From: Colletes latitarsis
Lineage: Eukaryota > Arthropoda > Insecta > Hymenoptera > Colletidae
DNA: 64,000 bases
Assembly: GCF_051014445.1 (NCBI RefSeq)
Contig: NC_135136.1
Span: 25,810,001 to 25,874,000 of the forward strand
Reading direction: 5' to 3'
In this document: piece by piece, positions 25,897 to 38,539 of the stretch
How the letters are laid out: the number at the start of each line of letters is the position of its first letter
How positions within the stretch are numbered: position 1 is the first letter of the stretch
The notes under the pieces: model-generated
Database searches by the model: none
The model's input: the letters and a program-made list of their open reading frames with translations, nothing else
Told to the model about the DNA's origin: nothing
Position numbers and translations under genes: made by a program

Positions 25897-26720
25897 GACT
25901 AAAATACTGACCGAATCCAGGTTTAATTGACTGTTACTGTGTGGTACCACATTACTACGTGATTCAAACCCGGAAATTCCCAGGATCTGAGCAACAAGTA
26001 TGCGAAGAAGGCACAATCATGAGGCAGATGCGGGCATAACCCAGACCTAACCCAGAACTAACCGGTCTTATCCTCTAAAATATTGATCGAAACCAAGTTT
26101 AATGGACTGTTTCAGTGTGGTACCGTAATTACTACGTGATTCAAACCCGAAAAAACCCAGGATCTGAACAACAATAATGCGAAGAAGGCAAAATCATGAG
26201 CCAGATGCTGGCATAACCCAGACCTAACCCAGACCTAATCGGCTTCATCCTCTAAAATATTGATCGAAACCATGTTTAATTGTCCGTTTCAGTGTGGTAC
26301 CACATTACTACGTGATTGAAACCAGAGAAAGCCAAGGATCTGGCCAACAAGAATGCGAAGAAGGCAAAATCATGAGCCAGATGCGGGCATAACCCAGACC
26401 TAACCCAGACCTAACCGGTGTTATCCTCTAAAATATTGATCGAAAGCAGGTTTAATTGTCTGTTTCAGTGTGGTACCACATTACTACGTGATTGAAACCA
26501 GAGAAAACCAAGGATCCGGCCAACAAGAATGCGGAAAAGACAAAATCATGAGTCAGATGCGGGCATAACCCAGACCTAACCCAGACCTAACCGGTGTTAT
26601 CTTCTAAAATATTGATCAGAACCACGTTTAATTGTCTGTTTCAGTGAGGTGTCACATTACTACATGATTCAAACCAGAGAAAACCAAGGATCTGGCCAAC
26701 AAGAATGCGGAAAAGACAAA
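25897..26720 (+). repeat. K block, copy 3 (inside 9-kb HOR copy 2)
   Basis: The offset is 9456 bp from 16441, with the same GATGCTGGC and GAAAAGAC variants. ACAATAATGCG near 26170, where the others have ACAAGTATGCG, is private to this copy. Confidence 0.88.
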
Positions 26721-28537
26721 ATCATGAGCCAGATGCGGGCATCACCCAGACCTCACCCAGACCTAATCGGTTTCATCCTCTAAAATATTGATCAGAACCA
26801 CGTTTAATTGTCTGTTTCAGTGAGGTGTCACATTACTACATGATTCAAACCAGAGAAAACCCAGGATCTGGCCAACAAGGATGCGAAAAAGGCAAAATCA
26901 CGAGCCAGATGCGGGCATAACCCAGACCTAACCCAGTCCTAACCGGTGTTATCCTCTAAAATATTGATCGAAACCAGGTTTAATTGTCTGTTTCATTGTG
27001 GTACCACATTGCTACGTGATTGATACCAGAGAAAACCAAGGATCCGGCCAACTAAAATGCGGAAAAGGCATAATCATGAGTCACATGCGGGCATAACCCA
27101 GACCTAACCCAGACCTAACCGGTGTTCCCGACTAAAAAACTGACCGAATCCAGGTTTAGTTGACTGTTACTGTGTGGTACCACATTACTACGTGATTCAA
27201 ACCCGAAAAAACCATGGATCTGGCCAACAAGTATGCGAAGAAGGCAAAATCATGAGCCAGATGCGGGCATAACCCAGACCTAACCCAGACCTAACCGGTC
27301 TGCTCCTCTAAAATATTGATGGAAACCAGGTCTAATTGTCAGTTTCAGTGTGGTACCACATTACTCCGTGATTCAAGCCAGAGAAGAACCAGGATCTGGC
27401 CAACAAGAATGCGGAAAGGCAAAATCATGAGCCAGATGCGGGCATAACCCAGACCTAACCCAGACCTAACCGGTGTTATACTCTAAAATATTGATCGAAT
27501 CCAAGTTTAACGGACTGTTTCTGTGTGGTACCACATTACTGCGTGATTCATACCCGAAAAAACCCAGGATCTGACCAACAAGTATGCGAAGAAGTCAAAA
27601 TCATGAGCCAGATGCGGGCATCACCCAGACCTCACCCAGACCTAATCGGTTTCATCCTCTAAAATATTGATCGAAACCAGGTTTAATTGTCTGTTTCAGT
27701 GAGGTGTCACATTACTACGTGTTTCAAACCAGAGAAAACCAAGGATCTGGCCAACATGAATGCGGAAAAGGCACAATAATGAGCCAGATGCGGACATAAC
27801 CCAGACCTAACCCAGACCTAACCGGTGTTCCCGACTAAAATACTGACCGAATCCAGGTTTAATGGACTGTTTCAGTGTGGTACCATAATTACTACGTGAT
27901 TCATACCCGAAAAACCCAGGATCTGACCAACAAGTATGCGAAGAAGTCAAAATCATGAGCCAGATGCGGGCATCACCCAGACCTCACCCAGACCTAATCG
28001 GTTTCATCCTCTAAAATATTGATCGAAACCAGGTTTAATTGTCTGTTTCAGTGAGGTGTCACATTACTACATGATTCAAACCAGAGAAAACCAAGGATCT
28101 GGCCAACAAGAATGCGGAAAAGGCAAAATCATGAGCCAGATGGGGGCATAACCCAGACCTAACCCAGACCTAACCGGTTTTATCCTCTAAAATATTGATC
28201 GAAACCAAGTTTAATGGACTGTTTCAGTGTGGTACTATAATTACTACGTGATTCATACCCGAAAAAACCCAGGATCTGACCAACAAGTATGCGAAGAAGG
28301 CAAAATCATGAGTCACATGCGGGCATAACCCAGACCTAACCCAGACCTAACCGGTGTTCCCGACTAAAAAACTGACCGAATCCAGGTTTAGTTGACTGTT
28401 ACTGTGTGGTACCACATTACTACGTGATTCAAACCCGAAAAAACCATGGATCTGGCCAACAAGTATGCGAAGAAGGCAAAATCATGAGTCAGATGCGGGC
28501 ATAACCCAGACCTAACCCAGACCTAACCAGTGTTCCC

Positions 28538-29361
28538 GACTAAAATACTGACCGAATCCAGGTTTAATTGACTGTTACTGTGTGGTACCACATTACTACG
28601 TGATTCAAACCCGGAAATTCCCAGGATCTGAGCAACAAGTATGCGAAGAAGGCACAATCATGAGGCAGATGCGGGCATAACCCAGACCTAACCCAGAACT
28701 AACCGGTCTTATCCTCTAAAATATTGATCGAAACCAAGTTTAATGGACTGTTTCAGTGTGGTACCGTAATTACTACGTGATTCAAACCCGAAAAAACCCA
28801 GGATCTGAACAACAAGTATGCGAAGAAGGCAAAATCATGAGCCAGATGCTGGCATAACCCAGACCTAACCCAGACCTAATCGGCTTCATCCTCTAAAATA
28901 TTGATCGAAACCATGTTTAATTGTCCGTTTCAGTGTGGTACCACATTACTACGTGATTGAAACCAGAGAAAGCCAAGGATCTGGCCAACAAGAATGCGAA
29001 GAAGGCAAAATCATGAGCCAGATGCGGGCATAACCCAGACCTAACCCAGACCTAACCGGTGTTATCCTCTAAAATATTGATCGAAAGCAGGTTTAATTGT
29101 CTGTTTCAGTGTGGTACCACATTACTACGTGATTGAAACCAGAGAAAACCAAGGATCCGGCCAACAAGAATGCGGAAAAGACAAAATCATGAGTCAGATG
29201 CGGGCATAACCCAGACCTAACCCAGACCTAACCGGTGTTATCTTCTAAAATATTGATCAGAACCACGTTTAATTGTCTGTTTCAGTGAGGTGTCACATTA
29301 CTACATGATTCAAACCAGAGAAAACCAAGGATCTGGCCAACAAGAATGCGGAAAAGACAAA
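28538..29361 (+). repeat. K block, copy 4 (start of the rearranged third HOR copy)
   Basis: The offset is 12097 bp from 16441, with the same order and the GAAAAGAC variants. It is entered by an unusual CTAACCAGTGTTCCC junction near 28526 and lies only about 2.6 kb after copy 3, so it is an extra insertion of this block relative to copies 1 and 2 of the large HOR. Confidence 0.88.
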
Positions 29362-32300
29362 ATCATGAGTCAGATGCGGGCATAACCCAGACCTAACCCA
29401 GACCTAACCGGTGTTATCTTCTAAAATATTGATCAGAACTACGTTTAATTGTCTGTTTCAGTGAAGTGTCACATTACTACATGATTCAAACCAGAGAAAA
29501 CCAAGGATCTGGCCAACTAGTATGCGAGGAAGGCAAAATCATGAGCCAGATGCGGGCATAACCCAGACCTAACCCAGACCTAACCGGTGTTATCCCCTAA
29601 AATGTGGATCGAAACCAGGTTTAATTGACTGTTTCAGTGTGGTACCACATTAGTACGTGATTCAAACCCGAAAAAACTCAGGATCTGGCCAACAAGTATG
29701 CGAAGAAGGCAAAATCATGAGCCAGATGCGGGCATAACCCAGACCTAACCCAGACCTAACCGGTGTTATCCTCTAAAATATTGATCGAAACCAGGTTTAA
29801 TTGTCTGTTTCATTGTGGTACCACATTGCTACGTGATTGATACCAGAGAAAACCAAGGATCCGGCCAACTAAAATGCGGAAAAGGCATAATCATGAGTCA
29901 CATGCGGGCATAACCCAGACCTAACCCAGACCTAACCGGTGTTCCCGACTAAAAAACTGACCGAATCCAGGTTTAGTTGACTGTTACTGTGTGGTACCAC
30001 ATTACTACGTGATTCAAACCCGAAAAAACCATGGATCTGGCCAACAAGTATGCGAAGAAGGCAAAATCATGAGCCAGATGCGGGCATAACCCAGACCTAA
30101 CCCAGACCTAACCGGTCTGCTCCTCTAAAATATTGATGGAAACCAGGTCTAATTGTCAGTTTCAGTGTGGTACCACATTACTCCGTGATTCAAGCCAGAG
30201 AAGAACCAGGATCTGGCCAACAAGAATGCGGAAAGGCAAAATCATGAGCCAGATGCGGGCATAACCCAGACCTAACCCAGACCTAACCGGTGTTATACTC
30301 TAAAATATTGATCGAATCCAAGTTTAACGGACTGTTTCTGTGTGGTACCACATTACTGCGTGATTCATACCCGAAAAAACCCAGGATCTGACCAACAAGT
30401 ATGCGAAGAAGTCAAAATCATGAGCCAGATGCGGGCATCACCCAGACCTCACCCAGACCTAATCGGTTTCATCCTCTAAAATATTGATCGAAACCAGGTT
30501 TAATTGTCTGTTTCAGTGAGGTGTCACATTACTACATGATTCAAACCAGAGAAAACCAAGGATCTGGCCAACAAGAATGCGGAAAAGGCAAAATCATGAG
30601 CCAGATGGGGGCATAACCCAGACCTAACCCAGACCTAACCGGTTTTATCCTCTAAAATATTGATCGAAACCAAGTTTAATGGACTGTTTCAGTGTGGTAC
30701 TATAATTACTACGTGATTCATACCCGAAAAAACCCAGGATCTGACCAACAAGTATGCGAAGAAGGCAAAATCATGAGCCAGATGCGTGCATAACCCAGAC
30801 CTAACCCAGACCTAATCGGTTTCATACACTAAAATATTGATCGAAACCAGGTTTAATTGTCTGCTTCAGTGTGGTACCACATTACTACGTGATTGAAACC
30901 AGAGAAAACCAAGGATCTGGCCAACATGAATGCGGAAAAGGCAAAATCATGAGCCAGATGGGGGCATAACCCAGACCTAACCCAGACCTAACCGGTGTTG
31001 TCCTCTAAAATATTGATCAGAACCACGTTTAATTGTCTGTTTCAGTGAGGTGTCACATTACTACATGATTCAAGCCAGAGAAAACCAAGGATCTGGCCAA
31101 CGAGAATGCGGAAAAGGCAAAATCATGAGCCAGATGGGGGCATAACCCAGACCAAACCCAGACGTAACCGGTGTTATCCTCTAAAATATTGATCGGAACC
31201 ACGTTTAATTGTCTGTTTCAGTGAGGTGTCACATTACTACATGATTCAAACCAGAGAAAACCAAGGATCCGGCCAACAGGAATTAGGAAAAGGCAAAATC
31301 ATGAGCCAGATGCGGGCATAACCCAAACCTTACCCAGACCTAACCGGTGTTATCCTCTAAAATACTGATCGAAACCAGGTTTAATTGACTGTTTCAACGT
31401 GGTACCACATTACTACGTGATTCAAACCCTAAAAAACTCAGGATTTGGCCAACGAGTATGCGAAGAAGGCACAATCATGAGCCCGATGCGGGCATAACCC
31501 AGACCTAACCCAGACCTAACCGGTCTTATCCTCTAAAATATTGATCGAAACCAGGTTTAATTGTCAGTTTCAGTGTCGTACCACATTACTACGTGATTCA
31601 AGCCAGAGAAAAACCAGGATCCGGCCACCAAGAATTCGGAAAAGGCAAAATCATGAGCCAGATGGGGGCATAACCCAGACCTAACCCAGACCTAACCGGT
31701 GTTATCCTCTTAAATATTGATCGAAACCAGGTTTAATTGTCTGTTTCATTATGGTACCACATTACTATGTGATTGAAACCAGAGAAAACCAAGGACCTGG
31801 CCAACAAGAATGCGAAGAAGGCAAAATCATGAGCCAGATGGGGGCATAACCCAGACCTAACGCAGACCTAACCGGTGTTATCCCCTAAAATATTGATCGA
31901 AACCAAGTTTAATTGTCTGTTTCATTGTGGTACCAAATTACTACGTGATTGATACCAGAGAAAACCAAGGATCCGGCCATCAAGAATGCGGAAAAGGCAA
32001 AATCATGAGTCACATGCGGGCATAACCCAGACCTAACCCAGACCTAACCGGCGTTCCCGACTAAAAAACTGACCGAATCCAGGTTTAAATGACTGTTACT
32101 GTGTGGTACCACATTACTACGTGATTCAAACCCGAAAAAACCATGGATCTGGCCAACAAGTATGCGAAGAAGGCAAAATCATGAGCCAGATGCGGGCATA
32201 ACCCAGACCTAACCCAGACCTAACCGGTGTTATACTCTAAAATATTGATCGAATCCAAGTTTAACCGACTGTTTCTGTGTGGTACCACATTACTGCGTGA

Positions 32301-32729
32301 TTCAAACCCGAAAAAACCCAGGACCTGGCCAACAAGAATGCGGAAGAGGCAAAATCATGAGCCAGATGCGGTCATAACCCAGACCTAACCCAGACCTAAC
32401 CGGTGTTATCCTCTAAAATATTGATCGAAACCAGGTTTAATTGTCTGTTTCATTGTGGTACCACATTACTACGTGATTGAAACCGGAGAAAACCAAGGAT
32501 CTGGCCAACAAGAATGCGGTAAAGGCATAATCATGAGCCAGATGGGGGCGTAACCCAGACCTAACCCTGACGTAACCGGTGTTATCGTCTAAAATATTGA
32601 TCGGAACCACGTTTAATTGTCTGCTTCAGTGAGGTGTCACATTACTACATGATTCAAACCAGAGAAAACCAAGGATCTGGCCAAGAAGAATGCGGAAAAG
32701 GCACAATAATGAGCCAGATGCGGGCATAA

Positions 32730-32740
32730 CCCAGACCTAA
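32730..32740 (+). repeat. Single-copy 11-bp unit (contraction)
   Basis: Only one CCCAGACCTAA is present before CCGGTCTTATCC, so this monomer is 11 bp shorter than normal. It lies in the rearranged third copy of the 9-kb HOR. Confidence 0.95.
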
Positions 32741-33227
32741 CCGGTCTTATCCTCTAAAATATTGATCGAAACCAAGTTTTATGGACTGTTTCAGTGTGGT
32801 AGCATAATTACTACGTGATTCATACCCGAAAAAACCCATGATCTGACCAACAAGTATGCGAAGAAGGCAAAATCATGAGCCAGATGCGGGCATAACCCAG
32901 ACCTAACCCAGACCTAACCGGTGTTATCCTCTGAAATATTGATCGAAACCAAGTTTAATGGACTGTTTCATTGTGGTACCATAATTACTACGTGATTCAA
33001 ACCCGAAAAAACCCAGGATCTGACCAACAAGTATGCGAAGAAGGCAAAAGCATGAGCCAGATGCGGGCATAATCCAGACCTAACCCAGACGTAACCGGTG
33101 TTATCCTCTAAAATATTGATCAGAACCACGTTTAATTGTCTGTTTCAGTGAGGTGTCACATTACTACGTGTTTCAAACCAGAGAAAACCAAGGATCTGGC
33201 CAACATGAATGCGGAAAAGGCACAATA

Positions 33228-33349
33228 ATGAGCCAGATGCGGACATAACCCAGACCTAACCCAGACCTAACCGGTGTTCCCGACTAAAATACTGACCGAA
33301 TCCAGGTTTAATGGACTGTATCTGTGTGGTCTGCGAAGGAGGCAAAATC
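33228..33349 (+). repeat. Short monomer, 122 bp, 54-bp internal deletion (copy 3)
   Basis: The junction is the same, but the left part differs (GGACTGTATCTGTGTGGT and a GAATCCAGGTTTAATGG context instead of TTTAATTGACTGTTACTG). The deletion end has therefore been joined to a different subtype by later recombination upstream. It sits in the rearranged third copy of the large HOR. Confidence 0.9.
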
Positions 33350-34231
33350 ATGAGCCAGATGCGGGCATAACCCAGACCTAACCCAGACCTAACCGGTGTT
33401 ATCCTTTAAAATATTGATCGAAACCAGGTTTAATTGTCTGTTTCATTGTGGTACCACATTACTACGTGATTGAAACCGGAGAAAACCAAGGATCTGGCCA
33501 ACAAGAATGCGGTAAAGGCATAATGATGAGCCAGATGGGGGCGTAACCCAGACCTAACCCTGACGTAACCGGTGTTATCGTCTAAAATATTGATCGGAAC
33601 CACGTTTAATTGTCTGTTTCAGTGAGGTGTCACATTACTACATGATTCAAACCAGAGAAAACCAAGGATCTGGCCAAGAAGAATGCGGAAAAGGCACAAT
33701 AATGAGCCAGATGCGGGCATAACCCAGACCTAACCCAGACCTAACCGGTCTTATCCTCTAAAATATTGATCGAAACCAGGTTTAATTGTCAGTTTCGGTG
33801 TCGTACCACATTACTACGTGATACAAGCCAGAGAAAAACCAGGATCTGGCCAACAAGAATTCGGAAAAGGCAAAATCATGAGCCAGATGGGGGCATAACC
33901 CAGACCTAACCCAGACCTAACCGGTGTTATCCTCTTAAATATTGATCGAAACCAGGTTTAATGGACTGTTCCAGTGTGGTACCATAATTACTACGTGATT
34001 CAAACCCGAAAAAACCCAGGATCTGACCAACAAGTATGCGGAAAAGGCAAAATCATGAGCCAGATGCGGGCATAACCCAAACCTAACCCAGACCTAACCG
34101 GTGTTATCCTCTGAAATATTGATCGAAACCAAGTTTAATGGACTGTTTCAGTGTGGTACCATAATTACTACGTGATTCAAACCCGAAAAAACCCAGGATC
34201 TGACCAACAAGTATGCGAAGAAGGCAAAAGC

Positions 34232-34492
34232 ATGAGCCAGATGCGGGCATAATCCAGACCTAACCCAGACGTAACCGGTGTTATCCTCTAAAATATTGAT
34301 CAGAACCACGTTTAATTGTCTGTTTCAGTGAGGTGTCACATTACTACATGTTTCAAACAAGAGAAAACCAAGGATCTGGCCAACAAGAATCCAGGTTTAA
34401 TTGACTGTTACTGTGTGGTACCACATTACTACGTGATTCAAACCCGGAAATTCCCAGGATCTGAGCAACAAGTATGCGAAGAAGGCACAATC
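34232..34492 (+). repeat. Fused monomer, 261 bp, 91-bp junction deletion (copy 1)
   Basis: Landmark spacing is 261 bp instead of 352. CAACAAGAAT joins directly to CCAGGTTTAATTG, so monomer positions 160-176 of one unit and 1-74 of the next are gone. This removes the CENP-B-box-like block, both 11-bp units and the AT-rich segment. GAAT occurs at both deletion ends (AAGAAT before GCGG, CCGAAT before CCAGG), a 4-bp microhomology. A 65-codon open frame crosses this junction but has no coding hallmarks. Confidence 0.93.
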
Positions 34493-36255
34493 ATGAGGCA
34501 GATGCGGGCATAACCCAGACCTAACCCAGAACTAACCGGTCTTATCCTCTAAAATATTGATCGAAACCAAGTTTAATGGACTGTTTCAGTGTGGTACCGT
34601 AATTACTACGTGATTCAAACCCGAAAAAACCCAGGATCTGAACAACAAGTATGCGAAGAAGGCAAAATCATGAGCCAGATGCTGGCATAACCCAGACCTA
34701 ACCCAGACTTAACCGGTCTTATCCTCTAAAATATTGATGGAAACGAGGTCTAATTGTCAGTTTCAGTGTCGCACCACATGACTACGTGATTCAAGCCAGA
34801 GAAAAACCAGGGTCTGGCCAACTAGTATGCGAGGAAGGCAAAATCATGAGCCAGATGCGGGCATAACCCAGACCTAACCCAGACCTAACCGGTGTTATCC
34901 CCTAAAATGTGGATCGAAACCAGGTTTAATTGACAGATTCAGTGTGGTACCACATTAGTACGTGATTCAAACCCGAAAAAACCCAGGATCTGGCTAACAA
35001 GGATGCGAAGAAGGCAAAATCATGAGCCAGATGCGGGCATAACCCAGACCTAACCCAGACCTAACCGGTGTTATCCTCTAAAATATTGATCGAAACCAGG
35101 TTTAATTGTCTGTTTCATTGTGGTACCACATTGCTACGTGATTGATACCAGAGAAAACCAAGGATCTGTCCAACAAGAATGCGGAAAAGGCAAAATCATG
35201 AGCCAGATGCGGGCATAACCCAAACCTAACCCAGACCTAAACGGTGTTATCTTCTAAAATATCGATCAGAACCACGTTTAATTGTCTGTTTCAGTGAGGT
35301 GTCACATTACTACATGATTCAAACCAGAGAAAACCAAGGATCTGGCCAACAAGAATGCGGAAAAGGCAAAATCATGAGCCAGATGCGGGCATAACCCAAA
35401 CCTAACCCAGACCTAACCGGTGTTATCTTCTAAAATATTGATCAGAACCACGTTTAATTGTCTGTTTCAGTGAGGTGTCACATTACTGCGTGATTCAAAC
35501 CCGAAAAAACCCAGGATCTGTCCAACAAGAATGCGGAAAAGGCAAAATCATGAGCCAGATGGGGGCGTAACCCAGACCTAACCCTGACGTAACCGGTGTT
35601 ATCGTCTAAAATATTGATCGGAACCACGTTTAATTGTCTGTTTCAGTGAGGTGTCACATTACTACATGATTCAAACCAGAGAAAACCAAGGATCTGGCCA
35701 AGAAGAATGCGGAAAAGGCACAATAATGAGCCAGATGCGGGCATAACCCAGACCTAACCCAGACCTAACCGGTCTTATCCTCTAAAATATTGATCGAAAC
35801 CAGGTTTAATTGTCAGTTTCGGTGTCGTACCACATTACTACGTGATACAAGCCAGAGAAAAACCAGGATCTGGCCAACAAGAATTCGGAAAAGGCAAAAT
35901 CATGAGCCAGATGGGGGCATAACCCAGACCTAACCCAGACCTAACCGGTGTTATCCTCTTAAATATTGATCGAAACCAGGTTTAATGGACTGTTTCAGTG
36001 TGGTACCATAATTACTACGTGATTCAAACCCGAAAAAACCCAGGATCTGACCAACAAGTATGCGGAAAAGGCAAAATCATGAGCCAGATGCGGGCATAAC
36101 CCAAACCTAACCCAGACCTAACCGGTGTTATCCTCTGAAATATTGATCGAAACCAAGTTTAATGGACTGTTTCAGTGTGGTACCATAATTACTACGTGAT
36201 TCAAACCCGAAAAAACCCAGGATCTGACCAACAAGTATGCGAAGAAGGCAAAAGC

Positions 36256-36516
36256 ATGAGCCAGATGCGGGCATAATCCAGACCTAACCCAGACGTAACC
36301 GGTGTTATCCTCTAAAATATTGATCAGAACCACGTTTAATTGTCTGTTTCAGTGAGGTGTCACATTACTACATGTTTCAAACAAGAGAAAACCAAGGATC
36401 TGGCCAACAAGAATCCAGGTTTAATTGACTGTTACTGTGTGGTACCACATTACTACGTGATTCAAACCCGGAAATTCCCAGGATCTGAGTAACAAGTATG
36501 CGAAGAAGGCACAATC
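36256..36516 (+). repeat. Fused monomer, 261 bp, 91-bp junction deletion (copy 2)
   Basis: This has the same GAAT junction as 34232-34492, 2024 bp downstream, including the private AAACAAGAG variant. One difference is GAGTAACAAG for GAGCAACAAG near 36487. The copy arose by amplification of the whole 2.02-kb unit after the deletion. Confidence 0.93.
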
Positions 36517-38278
36517 ATGAGGCAGATGCGGGCATAACCCAGACCTAACCCAGAACTAACCGGTCTTATCCTCTAAAATATTGATCGAAACCAAGTTTAA
36601 TGGACTGTTTCAGTGTGGTACCGTAATTACTACGTGATTCAAACCCGAAAAAACCCAGGATCTGAACAACAAGTATGCGAAGAAGGCAAAAGCATGAGCC
36701 AGATGCTGGCATAACCCAGACCTAACCCAGACTTAACCGGTCTTATCCTCTAAAATATTGATGGAAACGAGGTCTAATTGTCAGTTTCAGTGTCGCACCA
36801 CATGACTACGTGATTCAAGCCAGAGAAAAACCAGGGTCTGGCCAACTAGTATGCGAGGAAGGCAAAATCATGAGCCAGATGCGGGCATAACCCAGACCTA
36901 ACCCAGACCTAACCGGTGTTATCCCCTAAAATGTGGATCGAAACCAGGTTTAATTGACAGATTCAGTGTGGTACCACATTAGTACGTGATTCAAACCCGA
37001 AAAAACCCAGGATCTGGCTAACAAGGATGCGAAGAAGGCAAAATCATGAGCCAGATGCGGGCATAACCCAGACCTAACCCAGACCTAACCGGTGTTATCC
37101 TCTAAAATATTGATCGAAACCAGGTTTAATTGTCTGTTTCATTGTGGTACCACATTGCTACGTGATTGATACCAGAGAAAACCAAGGATCTGTCCAACAA
37201 GAATGCGGAAAAGGCAAAATCATGAGCCAGATGCGGGCATAACCCAAACCTAACCCAGACCTAAACGGTGTTATCTTCTAAAATATCGATCAGAACCACG
37301 TTTAATTGTCTGTTTCAGTGAGGTGTCACATTACTACATGATTCAAACCAGAGAAAACCAAGGATCTGGCCAACAAGAATGCGGAAAAGGCAAAATCATG
37401 AGCCAGATGCGGGCATAACCCAAACCTAACCCAGACCTAACCGGTGTTATCTTCTAAAATATTGATCAGAACCACGTTTAATTGTCTGTTTCAGTGAGGT
37501 GTCACATTACTGCGTGATTCAAACCCGAAAAAACCCAGGATCTGTCCAACAAGAATGCGGAAAAGGCAAAATCATGAGCCAGATGGGGGCATAACCCAGA
37601 CCAAACCCAGACCTAACCGGTGTTATACTCTAAAATATTGATCGAATCCAAGTTTAACGGACTGTTTCTGTGTGGAACCACATTACTGCGTGATTCAAAC
37701 CCGAAAAAACCCAGGATCTGGCCAACAAGAATGCGGAAAAGGCAAAATCATGAGCCAGATGCGGGCATAACCCAAACCTAACCCAGACCTAACCGGTGTT
37801 ATCTTCTAAAATATTGATCAGAACCACGTTTAATTGTCTGTTACAGTGAGGTGTCACATTACTACATGATTCAAACCAGAGAAAACCAAGGATTTGGCCA
37901 ACGAGTATGCGAAGAAGGCACAATCATGAGCACGATGCGGGCATAACCCAGACCTAACCCAGACCTAACCGGTCTTATCCTCTAAAATATTGATCGAAAC
38001 CAGGTTTAATTGTCAGTTTCGGTGTCGTACCACATTACTACGTGATACAAGCCAGAGAAAAACCAGGATCTGGCCAACAAGAATTCGGAAAAGGCAAAAT
38101 CATGAGCCAGATGGGGGCATAACCCAGACCTAACCCAGACCTAACCGGTGTTATCCTCTTAAATATTGATCGAAACCAGGTTTAATGGACTGTTTCAGTG
38201 TGGTACCATAATTACTACGTGATTCAAACCCGAAAAAACCCAGGATCTGACCAACAAGTATGCGAAGAAGGCAAAAGC

Positions 38279-38539
38279 ATGAGCCAGATGCGGGCATAAT
38301 CCAGACCTAACCCAGACGTAACCGGTGTTATCCTCTAAAATATTGATCAGAACCACGTTTAATTGTCTGTTTCAGTGAGGTGTCACATTACTACATGTTT
38401 CAAACCAGAGAAAACCAAGGATCTGGCCAACAAGAATCCAGGTTTAATTGACTGTTACTGTGTGGTACCACATTACTACGTGATTCAAACCCGGAAATTC
38501 CCAGGATCTGAGCAACAAGTATGCACAGAAGGCACAATC
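38279..38539 (+). repeat. Fused monomer, 261 bp, 91-bp junction deletion (copy 3)
   Basis: This has the same junction, 2023 bp after copy 2. It carries AAACCAGAG where copies 1 and 2 have AAACAAGAG, and GTATGCACAG near 38519 where they have GTATGCGAAG. The first difference suggests this copy keeps the ancestral base and that copies 1 and 2 are more closely related to each other. Confidence 0.92.

Larger units (their letters stand above)
21381..28487 (+). repeat. About 9-kb long-period HOR, copy 2
   Basis: This is collinear with 12454-19735. Relative to copy 1 it has one extra monomer around 24100-24290, lacks about three monomers at 26730 (where the order jumps from the AAGACA unit to an H unit) and lacks one A-type monomer near 28140. 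It carries the same 122-bp short monomer (23604-23725), K block copy 3 (from 25897) and the G-B-E-F-H-H succession. The indels fall in register with the 176-bp unit, as expected for out-of-register exchange between repeats. Confidence 0.88.
28488..33349 (+). repeat. About 9-kb HOR, rearranged copy 3
   Basis: This is a composite. From 28538 to about 29760 it follows K block order (offset 12097 from 16441). It then skips two monomers and continues through G-B-E-F-H (B at about 29939, offset 11745 from copy 1). From about 30500 to 32380 it follows copy 2 at a constant offset of 8929 bp (TTTCATACAC at 21891/30820, GTCCTC at 22071/31000, CCGGCC at 22340/31269). After 32380 further monomers are lost, an 11-bp unit is lost (32730), and the block ends with a third 122-bp short monomer at 33228-33349. 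Confidence 0.85.

Noticed and set aside
34316..34513. Plus-strand open frames of 65 codons at 34316 and 38363
   Set aside because: They exist only because the 91-bp deletion in the fused monomer removes a stop-rich stretch. Their similarity to each other reflects HOR duplication, not selection on a protein.
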